The notes under the pieces are model-generated. The model saw nothing but the letters and a program-made list of their open reading frames with translations. It was not told where the DNA came from and did not search any database. Of a DNA stretch of 13,395 bases, positions 6,637-13,395 are shown in pieces (the first letter of the stretch is position 1; each line of letters starts with the position of its first letter). A program made the position numbers and the translations under genes. Source of the DNA: Methanobacteriota archaeon. Its GTDB lineage: Archaea; Thermoplasmatota; Poseidoniia; MGIII; CG-Epi1. The stretch is from positions 1 through 13,395 of the forward strand of contig PSPB01000005.1 in assembly GCA_003193815.1 (NCBI GenBank). Reading direction: 5' to 3'.

Positions 6637-7130
6637 GCGCCGTCGCGGCAGAGGCGGCGCTCTTCTCCGCTGGCCGGCCGCTGACGCCGCAGGAAGTCGC
6701 CGAAGCGACCGGGCTCTCCCGCCGGACGGCGGAAACGGCGCTGCAGGAGCTGGTCGACGCCTGCCGCGACCGTGAAGGCGCGCTGGAGATTATGCAGCTT
6801 GGTCCCAAGTATGTGCTGCAGTTGCGCCGCGACGCCATCGAGTATGGACGCCGGCTGGCACCGCAGGAAATCCCCGGCCACCTGCTGCGGACGCTGGCAC
6901 TGGTGGCACACGAGCAGCCGATGCTGCAATCGGAGCTCAAGCGCCGCATGGGAGACCGGGTCTACGAACACGTTGGCGAGCTGCTCGAGCTGGGAATGCT
7001 CGAGCGCGAGCGGAGCGGTCGTAGCTTCGCGCTCTCCGTAACCGAGGCGTTCGACGAATATTTCGGTATCAGCGCTGCGACGCAGGCGGAGCGACGCGCT
7101 TTTCTGGAGCAGGCACTCGGCGCCCCGTGA
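6633..7130 (+). CDS. scpB: Segregation and condensation protein B, apparent CTG start
   Basis: 165 residues if started at CTG 6633. ScpB is a winged-helix dimer that binds ScpA and controls the SMC ring. The first residues after the start (AALFSAGRPLTPQEVAEATGLS) match the conserved ScpB N-terminal winged helix. LGPKYVLQLR continues it, and the second winged helix (about residues 80-150) includes HLLRTLALVAHEQPMLQSEL, DRVYEHVGELLELGML and TEAFDEYFGI. The first ATG in frame is 6792, which would delete the whole first half of the N-terminal domain. CTG lies in a CTGA overlap with the scpA stop, in the same context as the scpA GTG start. The end overlaps the next gene as GTGA. Identity is firm; the exact start codon is inferred. 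Confidence 0.9.
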   Translation: MSAVAAEAALFSAGRPLTPQEVAEATGLSRRTAETALQELVDACRDREGALEIMQLGPKYVLQLRRDAIEYGRRLAPQEIPGHLLRTLALVAHEQPMLQSELKRRMGDRVYEHVGELLELGMLERERSGRSFALSVTEAFDEYFGISAATQAERRAFLEQALGAP

Positions 7131-7396
7131 ACGGCCCCGGACTGCTCGAGCTGCTGGTCATCGGCCTGCTGGCATGGCTGCTGCTCGGCCCGCAGCGACT
7201 CGCCGAGGTGGCGCGCAGCTTGGGCGTCGCCTGGCGAGAATTCCGTGGCTACCGCGCTTTCCCGCTTGGCGCGCCGGGCGCGCGCGGCGAGGAGGAGCAG
7301 CTGCGCGCGGCGGCGGAGCGGCTCGGAATCACGACCGACGGGCTGGACGAGAGCGGGCTGCGCGCGGCGCTGCAGGCGCGATTGTCCAAGGATTGA
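7127..7396 (+). CDS. tatA: TatA/TatB-like twin-arginine translocase subunit
   Basis: 89-residue membrane protein with the TatA/B layout: a short N-terminus, one hydrophobic helix (about 6-20, LELLVIGLLAWLLL), a GP hinge (LGPQRL, 21-26), then an amphipathic helix LAEVARSLGVAWREFRGY (26-43) and a charged tail ending near a Lys-Asp. TatA and TatB help move folded proteins carrying an RR signal across the membrane with TatC. TatA usually has Phe before the GP; here it is Leu. A and B types cannot be separated from this alone. The GTG start sits in a GTGA overlap with scpB; the nearest SD-like GGAG is 17 nt away, so translation is probably coupled. No tatC is in the window, and the downstream secreted protein has no twin-arginine motif, so its link to this gene may be only positional. 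Confidence 0.82.
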   Translation: MNGPGLLELLVIGLLAWLLLGPQRLAEVARSLGVAWREFRGYRAFPLGAPGARGEEEQLRAAAERLGITTDGLDESGLRAALQARLSKD

Positions 7397-7413
7397 ACCA
7401 CAAAAGACCATGG

Positions 7414-7445
7414 CGGAGCGGTAAGCTACAAATATCCGGAGCGGT
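7414..7445 (+). promoter_or_regulatory. TATA-like element flanked by a 9-bp direct repeat, upstream of the propeller protein
   Basis: TACAAATAT at 7427-7435 is centred 26 nt before ATG 7457, the leaderless spacing seen at other unit heads here. The sequence CGGAGCGGT occurs on each side of it, at 7414-7422 and 7437-7445, 23 bp apart start to start, which could be a regulator's half-sites. The 60-bp gap (7397-7456) is the largest within the plus-strand series, suggesting a separate promoter. No SD lies before the start. Confidence 0.42.
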
Positions 7446-7456
7446 GCGGGCGACGT

Positions 7457-10400
7457 ATGCAACGCTTCATGGCGCTCCTGCTGGTCCTGATGCTGCTGCC
7501 GGCGTTTCCGGTAGCGCAAGGGGCTAACGACGCGCGGTCCGACACTGACCGGGGCTACCTGAGCGAAGCGTGGCGCGCCGGCCTCGGTAACGGGCTCGGC
7601 TCGCTGAATTCGATTCGCGTCGCCGACATTGACGCCGACGGCGAGGACGAAATCCTGGTCGGCAACGCGCAGGGCTACCTGCACATGCTCGACTGGAACG
7701 GCTCGCTCAACGCGTGGGAGGAGGGCTTCCACAGCGTCGACCTCGGTGGCTCGGTGAAAGGGATGGACATCGCGCAGCTCGATGACGACGACGCGCTCGA
7801 GATTGCGGTCGGCTACAACTGGAACGGCGACGCCGGCAAGGTGCGCATCATCGACGGTAGCACCCTCAAGGCAGAGGCCAACTGGTCCTCCGGCATCTCC
7901 TGGTCGCACACCGAGTGGACCGAGGGGTGGCCTTACGGGCTCGCGCTGGGCGACCTTGACGGCGATGGGCGGGCGGAGCTGGCGATGGGCGCCGACCGCG
8001 GCTACCTGTGGGTCGTCGACGTTGATACCCCCGAGATTTACGTCGGCCGCGACGTTACCTTCGACGAGGCAGAGTGGTATCTCGACCTCTCCGGCTCTTC
8101 GGCCTTCAACAAGAACACCGAGAACGTCTGGGGCGTCGCGATGGGGCAGTTCGACTCCGACCCCGCACTCGAGATCGCGGTCGGCTCGAAGCAGGGCTGG
8201 GTCGGTATCTTCGACGGTGAAACCCAGGAGTTGCAGTGGAAGAAGGACATGGATGGCAACGACAACACTGACTCCCTGGTCTACGGGATGCTGGCGGCCG
8301 ACCTCAACGGCAACGGCATCGATGAGCTTATTGTGGCGCAGCAGTCGAAGCTCTCGGTCTTTGTCGACGGCGACCGGGACGAGCAGGCCGACGAAACCGG
8401 AATCAATTCCGGCTACGGGCTGGCGGCGGCCGACCTGTTCGGGTCGGACCGCAACGAGCTGGTGGTGACCGACGGCAGCGGCAATGTCTACATCCTCGGG
8501 CTGAGCGGCACTTCGCTCACAACCTATCAGGAGTGGAATTCGGGGCAGGTGATGAACACCGGTGCCGGCGTCGCGATTTCGCTGACGCACGACAATCCTT
8601 GGATTGTGCATGGTGGCGACGCGGGAATCCTGGTGGCGTGGGAAGTCACCTCTTCCTCGAGCCACACGCTGGCGTGGGACTCGACCAGTGACAATAACGG
8701 CGGCAGCACACTCTACTCGCTCCCGGGCGGTAACACGTATGGCATCGGCGTCGGCAACATCGATTCCGACCCAGCGATAGAAATCCTAGTCGGATGCGGC
8801 GCTCGCAGGGTATACGCCTTCGACGGCGTCACCCACGCGGTCGACTGGGTCAGCCCGGTACTGGACGAGCTGCCAATGGGAATTCAGGTGGCTAACCTTG
8901 ATGATGATTCTGATAACGAAATCGTGATTTCGACCGGCAATCCGGGCGAGGATCGGCTGGCCGACAGCGGCGAGGGGGCCGACGGTCACCTCTACGTCTT
9001 CGACCGCAGCGGCAGCAGCTTCACGCAGGCGTTCAAGAGCGGCAATATCGACGCCGCGCTCGGCGTCGCGGTCGCCGAGCTGGATGGCTCGAACTACCCC
9101 GAAATCGGCGTCGTGACCGGCTACACTCTGGTTTACGCTGGCTCCAACCCGCCACCCCCCGACCACTTCGGGCGGCTGATTGTTTTCGGCTTCGATGGCT
9201 CCAGCTATGACGAGGAAGGCGACGGCGGCGAACTGGACGACCCGGTGCGCGGTATCGCCGCGGGCGATGCCGATGACGATGGGGGGGCCGAGTTTGTAAT
9301 CGGCACCCGCAGCGGTGAAGTGCTGGCATACCATCGCAGCGGCTCCGACTACGTGCAGGATGGCTCGACCATCGACACCGGGCGGGTCGACGCCTACGGG
9401 ATTGCGATTGCCGACCTCGACGGCGACGACGCTACTGAGATTATCGTCGGAACCGGCAAGGAAAGCAACCAGAAGAAGCCGCTCATCCAGGTCTACCGCG
9501 GGTCGAACCACGCTAAGGAGTGGGAGAAGGAAGTCGACACCAGTTCACTCTGGGGTGTCCTCGGGGCGGACTTCGACAACGACGGGGTGGTCGAGCTGAT
9601 TTACGGCACCAGCGGCGGCGAGCTCTTCACCTACGACGGGGAGACCAAGGACTTCGAGGCCAAGACCAGCGCTCTTTCGGGGCAGACCGGCCACTACGGC
9701 AATATCCGCATGGCGAACCTCGACGGTGAAGGGGCCAACGAACTGGTGGTCGGGAGCACCGCCTACCTGTGGATATTCACCGCCGAAGGGCAGACCAATA
9801 ACCCTGACCTCGCCATCGAGAGCGGCGACATTCTCGTTACGCCTGCGGAGCCGACCGAGGATGATGACCTGACGGTCAACATCACGTTGCACAACTACGG
9901 CGGCGCTGCCATCAGCGACTGGCGGGTCAAGATTTACGACGGCGACCCCGACAGCGGCGGTAGCAAGATTACCGAGTACAGCTGCCAGTCGGGCGAGCCC
10001 GACCAGCGCGACGGCTGCCGCACCATCCCGGCGGGCGGCGAGGCGATGTTCGAGGTGTTCTGGAGCAGCCAGCAGACGACTCCCGGCTACCACGAGCTCT
10101 ACGCCAAGGCGGAGGATATCCAGAGCCCGCGGCAGGAGACTCGCTTTTCCAATAACAAGGACTACACGACGGTCGAAATCGAGGAAATCCCCAACGACGC
10201 GCCGGTGGTCAGCGCCTTCCTCGACCTGACCACGGTGTGGGTCGAAGAACCGGTCCGCGTCGATGGCGGCGACTCGTACGACAACGAAACAACGGAGGGG
10301 CAGGCCGACCGCGACTACGGCAGCGGCGCGACAATGGAATACCGCTACTATGACGGCACCTGGTCGTCATGGATGTTCGACTACACGCGCGACCTGGAAT

Positions 10401-11572
10401 TCACCGAGCCGGGCGTCAAGGAGGTACGGATACAGGTGCGCGACGAGCGCGGCAAGGAGTCGCAGCAGCTGGTGCTGACGCTGACGGTCAAGAGCAACTC
10501 GGCACCGGTCGCGATGCTCGCCGCCAACACCACCTCGGTCACGCTGGGCGACTACGTCACCTTCGACGCCTCCGCTTCGAATGACCCAGACGACCGCGCT
10601 GACCTTGAGTTCCGCTTCAACCTGGGCGACGGCGTCTATTCTGACTGGGTCGAGGAGGGCGAGACCGTGCGGCTCTATCGCAACGCGCTGTTTGACAGCC
10701 AGGGCAACCTGCTCGAGGGCGCCGGCGAGCAGCCGCTGCGCGACGACTCGGGCATCATCCGCGTCTTCGCGCTCTCGGCGGGGCGGCTGATGGAATACCG
10801 CGACAGTCAGCTTACGGGTGACGGTTACAACTACTCCCTGCCCGCCAGCAGCGACCAGACCAACTACATGGCGCAGGTGATGGTGCGCGAACTGCCGCGC
10901 GCCGCAGGCGACGAATCGATGCTGCAGAGCAGCTGGTCATTGGCGGTGATGGTCACCGTGCTGCGCCCCGACAATGTGCTGCCGACAGCGGTCGCGCTGG
11001 TTGGCATCTTCTTCGAGGGGGTCGGCACCTGGTCCGACACGCAGATTTCGGCCAGCGCGGGCGAAGGAGTCAGCTTCTCGGCGGCCGATTCGGTCGACCC
11101 GGACGGCGACGATTCCGCGCTTGAATACGACTGGCGGGTCGTCGACAGCCGCGGCGTCCAGTTCAACCTGCTAAACGACCGCTATTCGCGCAGCTTTACC
11201 AAATACTTCAGCACCGCCAGCACCTACACCGCGACGCTGACCGTGACCGACGAACGGGGGGGCGAAACCTCCACGACTGTGCAAATTGTGGTCAAGGCGG
11301 CCGCGATCACCAACGGCGGCGAGGAGGAGGGGCTCGACCTGATGAAGCTACTGGGGCTGGTGCTGCTCGGCACCGTGCTTGTCGCTGGCGGCGCGATGGC
11401 CGTGGGACGGCTGCGCGGCGGCGGCGGTGGTGACGAAGAGTTCGACGACGTCTCGGGGCCACTCGAACTGGCGTGCCCTTCGTGCCAGAGCACGATTGCG
11501 GTCCACACGCCGCAGCGGCCAATCCAGGTCGGCTGCCCCATCTGCCAGTCGCAGTTCATCCTGCGCGAATAG
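7457..11572 (+). CDS. Large secreted, membrane-anchored beta-propeller protein (FG-GAP-like repeats, CARDB and PKD-like domains, C-terminal zinc ribbon)
   Basis: 1371 residues. An N-terminal signal peptide (about 1-22, MALLLVLMLLPAF then AQG) is of Sec type; there is no RR. Residues 45-780 carry 13 clear FG-GAP/VCBS-like blades with Ca-binding-style loops such as DIDADGEDE (57), DLDGDGRAE (166), DLNGNGIDE (282), DADDDGGAE (604), DLDGDDATE (653) and DFDNDGVVE (705). One degenerate blade near 375 makes 14, so two seven-bladed propellers are likely. A CARDB-like beta-sandwich follows (781-911) with a possible Cys843-Cys854 disulfide, then three PKD-like domains (about 913-1013, 1014-1171, 1172-1283). 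A transmembrane helix (about 1295-1316) and a Gly/acidic linker precede a CPSC-x16-CPIC ribbon (Cys1340, 1343, 1360, 1363), predicted inside the cell. It probably acts at the cell surface in binding or adhesion; the ligand is unknown. ATG 7457 fits the signal peptide and TATA spacing. The TAG stop abuts folP. Confidence 0.88.
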   Translation: MQRFMALLLVLMLLPAFPVAQGANDARSDTDRGYLSEAWRAGLGNGLGSLNSIRVADIDADGEDEILVGNAQGYLHMLDWNGSLNAWEEGFHSVDLGGSVKGMDIAQLDDDDALEIAVGYNWNGDAGKVRIIDGSTLKAEANWSSGISWSHTEWTEGWPYGLALGDLDGDGRAELAMGADRGYLWVVDVDTPEIYVGRDVTFDEAEWYLDLSGSSAFNKNTENVWGVAMGQFDSDPALEIAVGSKQGWVGIFDGETQELQWKKDMDGNDNTDSLVYGMLAADLNGNGIDELIVAQQSKLSVFVDGDRDEQADETGINSGYGLAAADLFGSDRNELVVTDGSGNVYILGLSGTSLTTYQEWNSGQVMNTGAGVAISLTHDNPWIVHGGDAGILVAWEVTSSSSHTLAWDSTSDNNGGSTLYSLPGGNTYGIGVGNIDSDPAIEILVGCGARRVYAFDGVTHAVDWVSPVLDELPMGIQVANLDDDSDNEIVISTGNPGEDRLADSGEGADGHLYVFDRSGSSFTQAFKSGNIDAALGVAVAELDGSNYPEIGVVTGYTLVYAGSNPPPPDHFGRLIVFGFDGSSYDEEGDGGELDDPVRGIAAGDADDDGGAEFVIGTRSGEVLAYHRSGSDYVQDGSTIDTGRVDAYGIAIADLDGDDATEIIVGTGKESNQKKPLIQVYRGSNHAKEWEKEVDTSSLWGVLGADFDNDGVVELIYGTSGGELFTYDGETKDFEAKTSALSGQTGHYGNIRMANLDGEGANELVVGSTAYLWIFTAEGQTNNPDLAIESGDILVTPAEPTEDDDLTVNITLHNYGGAAISDWRVKIYDGDPDSGGSKITEYSCQSGEPDQRDGCRTIPAGGEAMFEVFWSSQQTTPGYHELYAKAEDIQSPRQETRFSNNKDYTTVEIEEIPNDAPVVSAFLDLTTVWVEEPVRVDGGDSYDNETTEGQADRDYGSGATMEYRYYDGTWSSWMFDYTRDLEFTEPGVKEVRIQVRDERGKESQQLVLTLTVKSNSAPVAMLAANTTSVTLGDYVTFDASASNDPDDRADLEFRFNLGDGVYSDWVEEGETVRLYRNALFDSQGNLLEGAGEQPLRDDSGIIRVFALSAGRLMEYRDSQLTGDGYNYSLPASSDQTNYMAQVMVRELPRAAGDESMLQSSWSLAVMVTVLRPDNVLPTAVALVGIFFEGVGTWSDTQISASAGEGVSFSAADSVDPDGDDSALEYDWRVVDSRGVQFNLLNDRYSRSFTKYFSTASTYTATLTVTDERGGETSTTVQIVVKAAAITNGGEEEGLDLMKLLGLVLLGTVLVAGGAMAVGRLRGGGGGDEEFDDVSGPLELACPSCQSTIAVHTPQRPIQVGCPICQSQFILRE

Positions 11573-12394
11573 ATGCGCATCGGCAGCCTCGAGCTGGACG
11601 GACGCTGCCACGTGATGGGCATCCTCAACGTCACGCCTGACTCGTTCTACGACGGCGGACGCTACGGCGCCACGGAGGCGGCCATCGCGCGCGGACGCGA
11701 GATGGCCGCCCACGGAGCGGATATTATCGACGTCGGCGGCGAATCAACTCGCCCCGGCGCGCCAAGCGTCCCGGAAGCGGAGGAACACGAGCGAGTCGTA
11801 CCGGTCATCGCGGCGCTCGCCGCCGAACTGGAAATCCCGGTCTCGATTGACTCGCGCAAGCCAGCAATCGCACGCGCCGCGGTCGCGGCGGGCGCCGCGC
11901 TCATCAACGACGTTGGCGGGCTGCGCGACCCCGAAATGATCGCCACGGTTGCTGATCTCGGGGTGCCGGCGGTGGTGATGCACATGCAGGGCACGCCGGA
12001 GACGATGCAGCGCGACCCCGACTACAACGATATCGTCGGCAACGTGAAGGCATGGCTGGCGGAGCGCGTCGCCGCGGCGGAAGCGGCGGGCGTCGCGCGC
12101 GAGCAGCTCATCGTCGACCCCGGCATCGGCTTTGGCAAAACACTCGAGCACAACCTGGCACTGATGGCGTGGCTCGCTGAGTTCCGCGCCATCACGGGCG
12201 GCGTGCTGCTCGGCGCGAGCCGCAAGTCATGGCTCGAAGCGCTTTCGGGCGCCGCGCCGGAGCTGCGGCTGCCAGGCTCGCTCGCCGCAGCAACCGCCGG
12301 TGCACTCACCGGAGCCGACATCGTGCGGGTGCACGATGTCGCCGCGACGCGGCAAGCGATGGATGTCGCGAACGCGCTGCGCGAATTTAAATAG
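11573..12394 (+). CDS. folP: Dihydropteroate synthase
   Basis: 273-residue TIM-barrel enzyme joining p-aminobenzoate (or a related arylamine) to hydroxymethyl-dihydropterin pyrophosphate, a step in folate or pterin C1-carrier synthesis in the cytoplasm. All family motifs are present: ILNVTPDSF (17-25), the second loop DVGGESTRPG (53-62), SIDSRKP (91-97), INDVGG (111-116), MHMQGTP (136-142), DPGIGFGK (182-189), GASRKSWL (214-221) and the C-terminal RVHDV (252-256). Length is normal and no key residue is missing. ATG follows the previous TAG without a gap, and I see no SD or TATA, so it is likely expressed by read-through with the propeller gene. That pairing has no obvious functional logic. 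It converges with valS, the two stops 15 bp apart. Confidence 0.96.
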   Translation: MRIGSLELDGRCHVMGILNVTPDSFYDGGRYGATEAAIARGREMAAHGADIIDVGGESTRPGAPSVPEAEEHERVVPVIAALAAELEIPVSIDSRKPAIARAAVAAGAALINDVGGLRDPEMIATVADLGVPAVVMHMQGTPETMQRDPDYNDIVGNVKAWLAERVAAAEAAGVAREQLIVDPGIGFGKTLEHNLALMAWLAEFRAITGGVLLGASRKSWLEALSGAAPELRLPGSLAAATAGALTGADIVRVHDVAATRQAMDVANALREFK

Positions 12395-12409
12395 TGGTCG
12401 TCGGGGGAA
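12395..12409. other. 15-bp convergent gap between folP and valS
   Basis: Only 15 bp separate the two stop codons. There is no hairpin and no T-rich tract typical of an archaeal terminator on either strand, so transcripts may run into each other. Confidence 0.5.
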
Positions 12410-13395
12410 TTATCCTAGCTTATGCATCGCGCGGAGCGCGTCGCCGAACTCCATCAGCGCTTCCGGCACGGCGATGCCGTCGATTTCGGCCGCGAGCGAA
12501 AGCCCGGCGTCCTTCTTCGCTTTCCAGGTCGCCGAGTTGAACTCGACCAGCGCTGCCGTGAGCGCGCGCAGTCGGTCGCCTTGCGGGGCTCCGGCGGCGA
12601 GCTCCGCCAGCGGCGGCGCGGGGAACTCGCGCTGCTCGACCGCGCTGCGGCCGTAGAGCGTCTCCGACAGGAAGTGGCAGAAGAAAGAAGGGGCAAATGG
12701 GCGAGAGCATCACCAGCAGGTCGTGGAGCACGCGGTGCAGCGTCCATGTCGCCGACGCGTCGCCATCGTAGAGTCGCTGCTTGGCCATCTCAAGCCAGTG
12801 GCCCGGGAAGAGCCCGGTCCCAAAACGCTTCAGCGCCTGCCCGCCGCGGAATATATCGATGGCGCGATAGCCGCGCTCGACCGTGTCGAGCACCGCCGAA
12901 AACTCGGCCAGCAGCCAGCGGTCCTCGGGCGCCAGCTCGGGATGCTGTTCCATGTCGGGGACGGGGAACTGCGACGCGAAACGCGCAACGTTGAAAATCT
13001 TGGTGAGCACGCCGAAATACTTGGCTTCGATTTCCTCCGGGTTAATCTGGAAATCGTCGCCCACCTGCGCGTCGCACGCCTTCCAGAGCCGGAAGCACTC
13101 GGAGCCGACCTTGTTGGCGCGCAGCGTCACCTGCTTGCCGCCCGGGCCGCGGATTTTCCACGAGCCGGTGCGGCCGCCAGCGCCGCACTCGAGCACCGAC
13201 TCTGCGTCGATGCCGTTGCCGAGCGACTTGGACATCTTGCGCCCCCACGGGTCCATCCCCAGTCCGTCAATCCAGACGTTGGCGAAGCCCGGCTTGTCGA
13301 GCAACAGCGCGCTCTTGAGCAGTGTGTAGTAGAGCCAGGTGCGGACAATTTCCTTGCCCTGCGGGCGTAGCGTCGTCGGGAACGCGCGCTCGAAA
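12410..13395 (-). CDS. valS: Valyl-tRNA synthetase, C-terminal part (cut by right edge; apparent frameshift)
   Basis: Class I synthetase that charges tRNA-Val. From the right edge the frame reads TLRPQGKEIVRTW, a valine-type catalytic-core motif, then GRKMSKSLGN with the KMSKS ATP-binding loop at 13224-13238. Next comes an unusually long Gly/Lys-rich stretch before SECFRLWKA, and then the anticodon-binding helical domain (FNVARF, RWLLAEF, LHRVLHDLL). After MLSPICPFF the frame fails: the original frame continues as Arg/Ala-rich nonsense to a stop at 12420-12422. Removing one base near 12684-12686 restores CHFLSETLYG, FNSATWKAKKDAGLSL and a normal end at TAA 12412-12410. The remaining length (985 nt from 13394) is one more than a multiple of three, as expected for one inserted base. 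The N-terminal half, including HIGH, lies outside. Valine type is preferred over isoleucine type because of the LRPQG...IVRTW motif. Confidence 0.88.
12678..12694 (-). other. Apparent +1 frameshift site in valS
   Basis: The plus strand reads GCAGAAGAAAGAAGGGGC; one A too many in the AGAAG repeats (probably 12684-12686) breaks the valS frame. A 4-nt tandem duplication (TTCT on the coding strand) would explain it equally well. About 91 codons of good ValS C-terminus follow in the new frame. Confidence 0.7.

Noticed and set aside
7127..7520. TatA-like gene as a dedicated exporter for the adjacent propeller protein
   Set aside because: The propeller protein's signal peptide lacks a twin arginine, so it looks Sec-dependent; adjacency alone is not enough.
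6962..8665. 567-codon open frame on the minus strand across the TatA-like gene and the start of the propeller gene
   Set aside because: It is antisense to genes with clear family motifs, and its Arg/Val/Ala-rich product shows no domain; GC-rich third positions keep antisense frames open.
12422..13370. Plus-strand frames over the valS region
   Set aside because: Antisense to recognisable ValS motifs including KMSKS; no domain seen in the products.

Overview
The window is a compact, GC-rich piece of what looks like an archaeal chromosome. The archaeal signs are TATA-box (and partly BRE-like) elements about 26-28 nt ahead of the genes that head transcription units, an SMC-ScpA-ScpB operon, an archaeal-type valyl-tRNA synthetase, and a large secreted beta-propeller protein with a C-terminal membrane anchor and zinc ribbon. 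I associate that last architecture, and the overall gene style, with Thermoplasmatota such as marine group II (Poseidoniales). That placement is inference and no rRNA is present to confirm it.

Left part, minus strand (1-1049): a PiT-family phosphate transporter cut by the left edge (1-578), preceded by a thioredoxin-type arsenate reductase (633-1049). The pair suggests phosphate uptake with arsenate detoxification. The 54 bp between them is very AT-rich and holds a TATA box and a perfect inverted repeat. A 164 bp divergent promoter region (1050-1213) separates them from the plus-strand genes. It carries four copies of one hexamer in alternating orientation and a clear BRE/TATA.

Central part, plus strand (1214-12394): a Fic-fold protein with a degenerate active-site motif, then smc, scpA, scpB and a TatA/B-like gene. 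Stop and start codons abut or overlap at every junction. Three internal starts have Shine-Dalgarno motifs encoded in the tail of the gene before. scpB has no ATG, GTG or TTG start ahead of its conserved N-terminus and appears to start at CTG 6633. A 60 bp gap with its own TATA-like element precedes a 1371-residue secreted protein: about 14 FG-GAP-like blades, CARDB-like and PKD-like domains, a transmembrane helix and a CxxC...CxxC ribbon. Its stop abuts folP (dihydropteroate synthase).

Right part, minus strand (12410-13395): the C-terminal portion of valS, cut by the right edge. It has one apparent +1 frameshift in an A/G-rich run (T/C on the coding strand) near 12684, which is either an assembly error or a real lesion. 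It converges on folP with only 15 bp between the stops.

The genes cover chromosome organisation (smc-scpA-scpB), protein export (TatA-like), the cell surface (propeller protein), folate synthesis (folP), translation (valS) and phosphate/arsenate handling. I see no mobile element, CRISPR array, tRNA or rRNA. The points most worth follow-up are the Fic pseudoenzyme translationally linked to smc, the CTG start of scpB, the hexamer array in the divergent promoter, and the apparent split between leaderless and SD-led starts.
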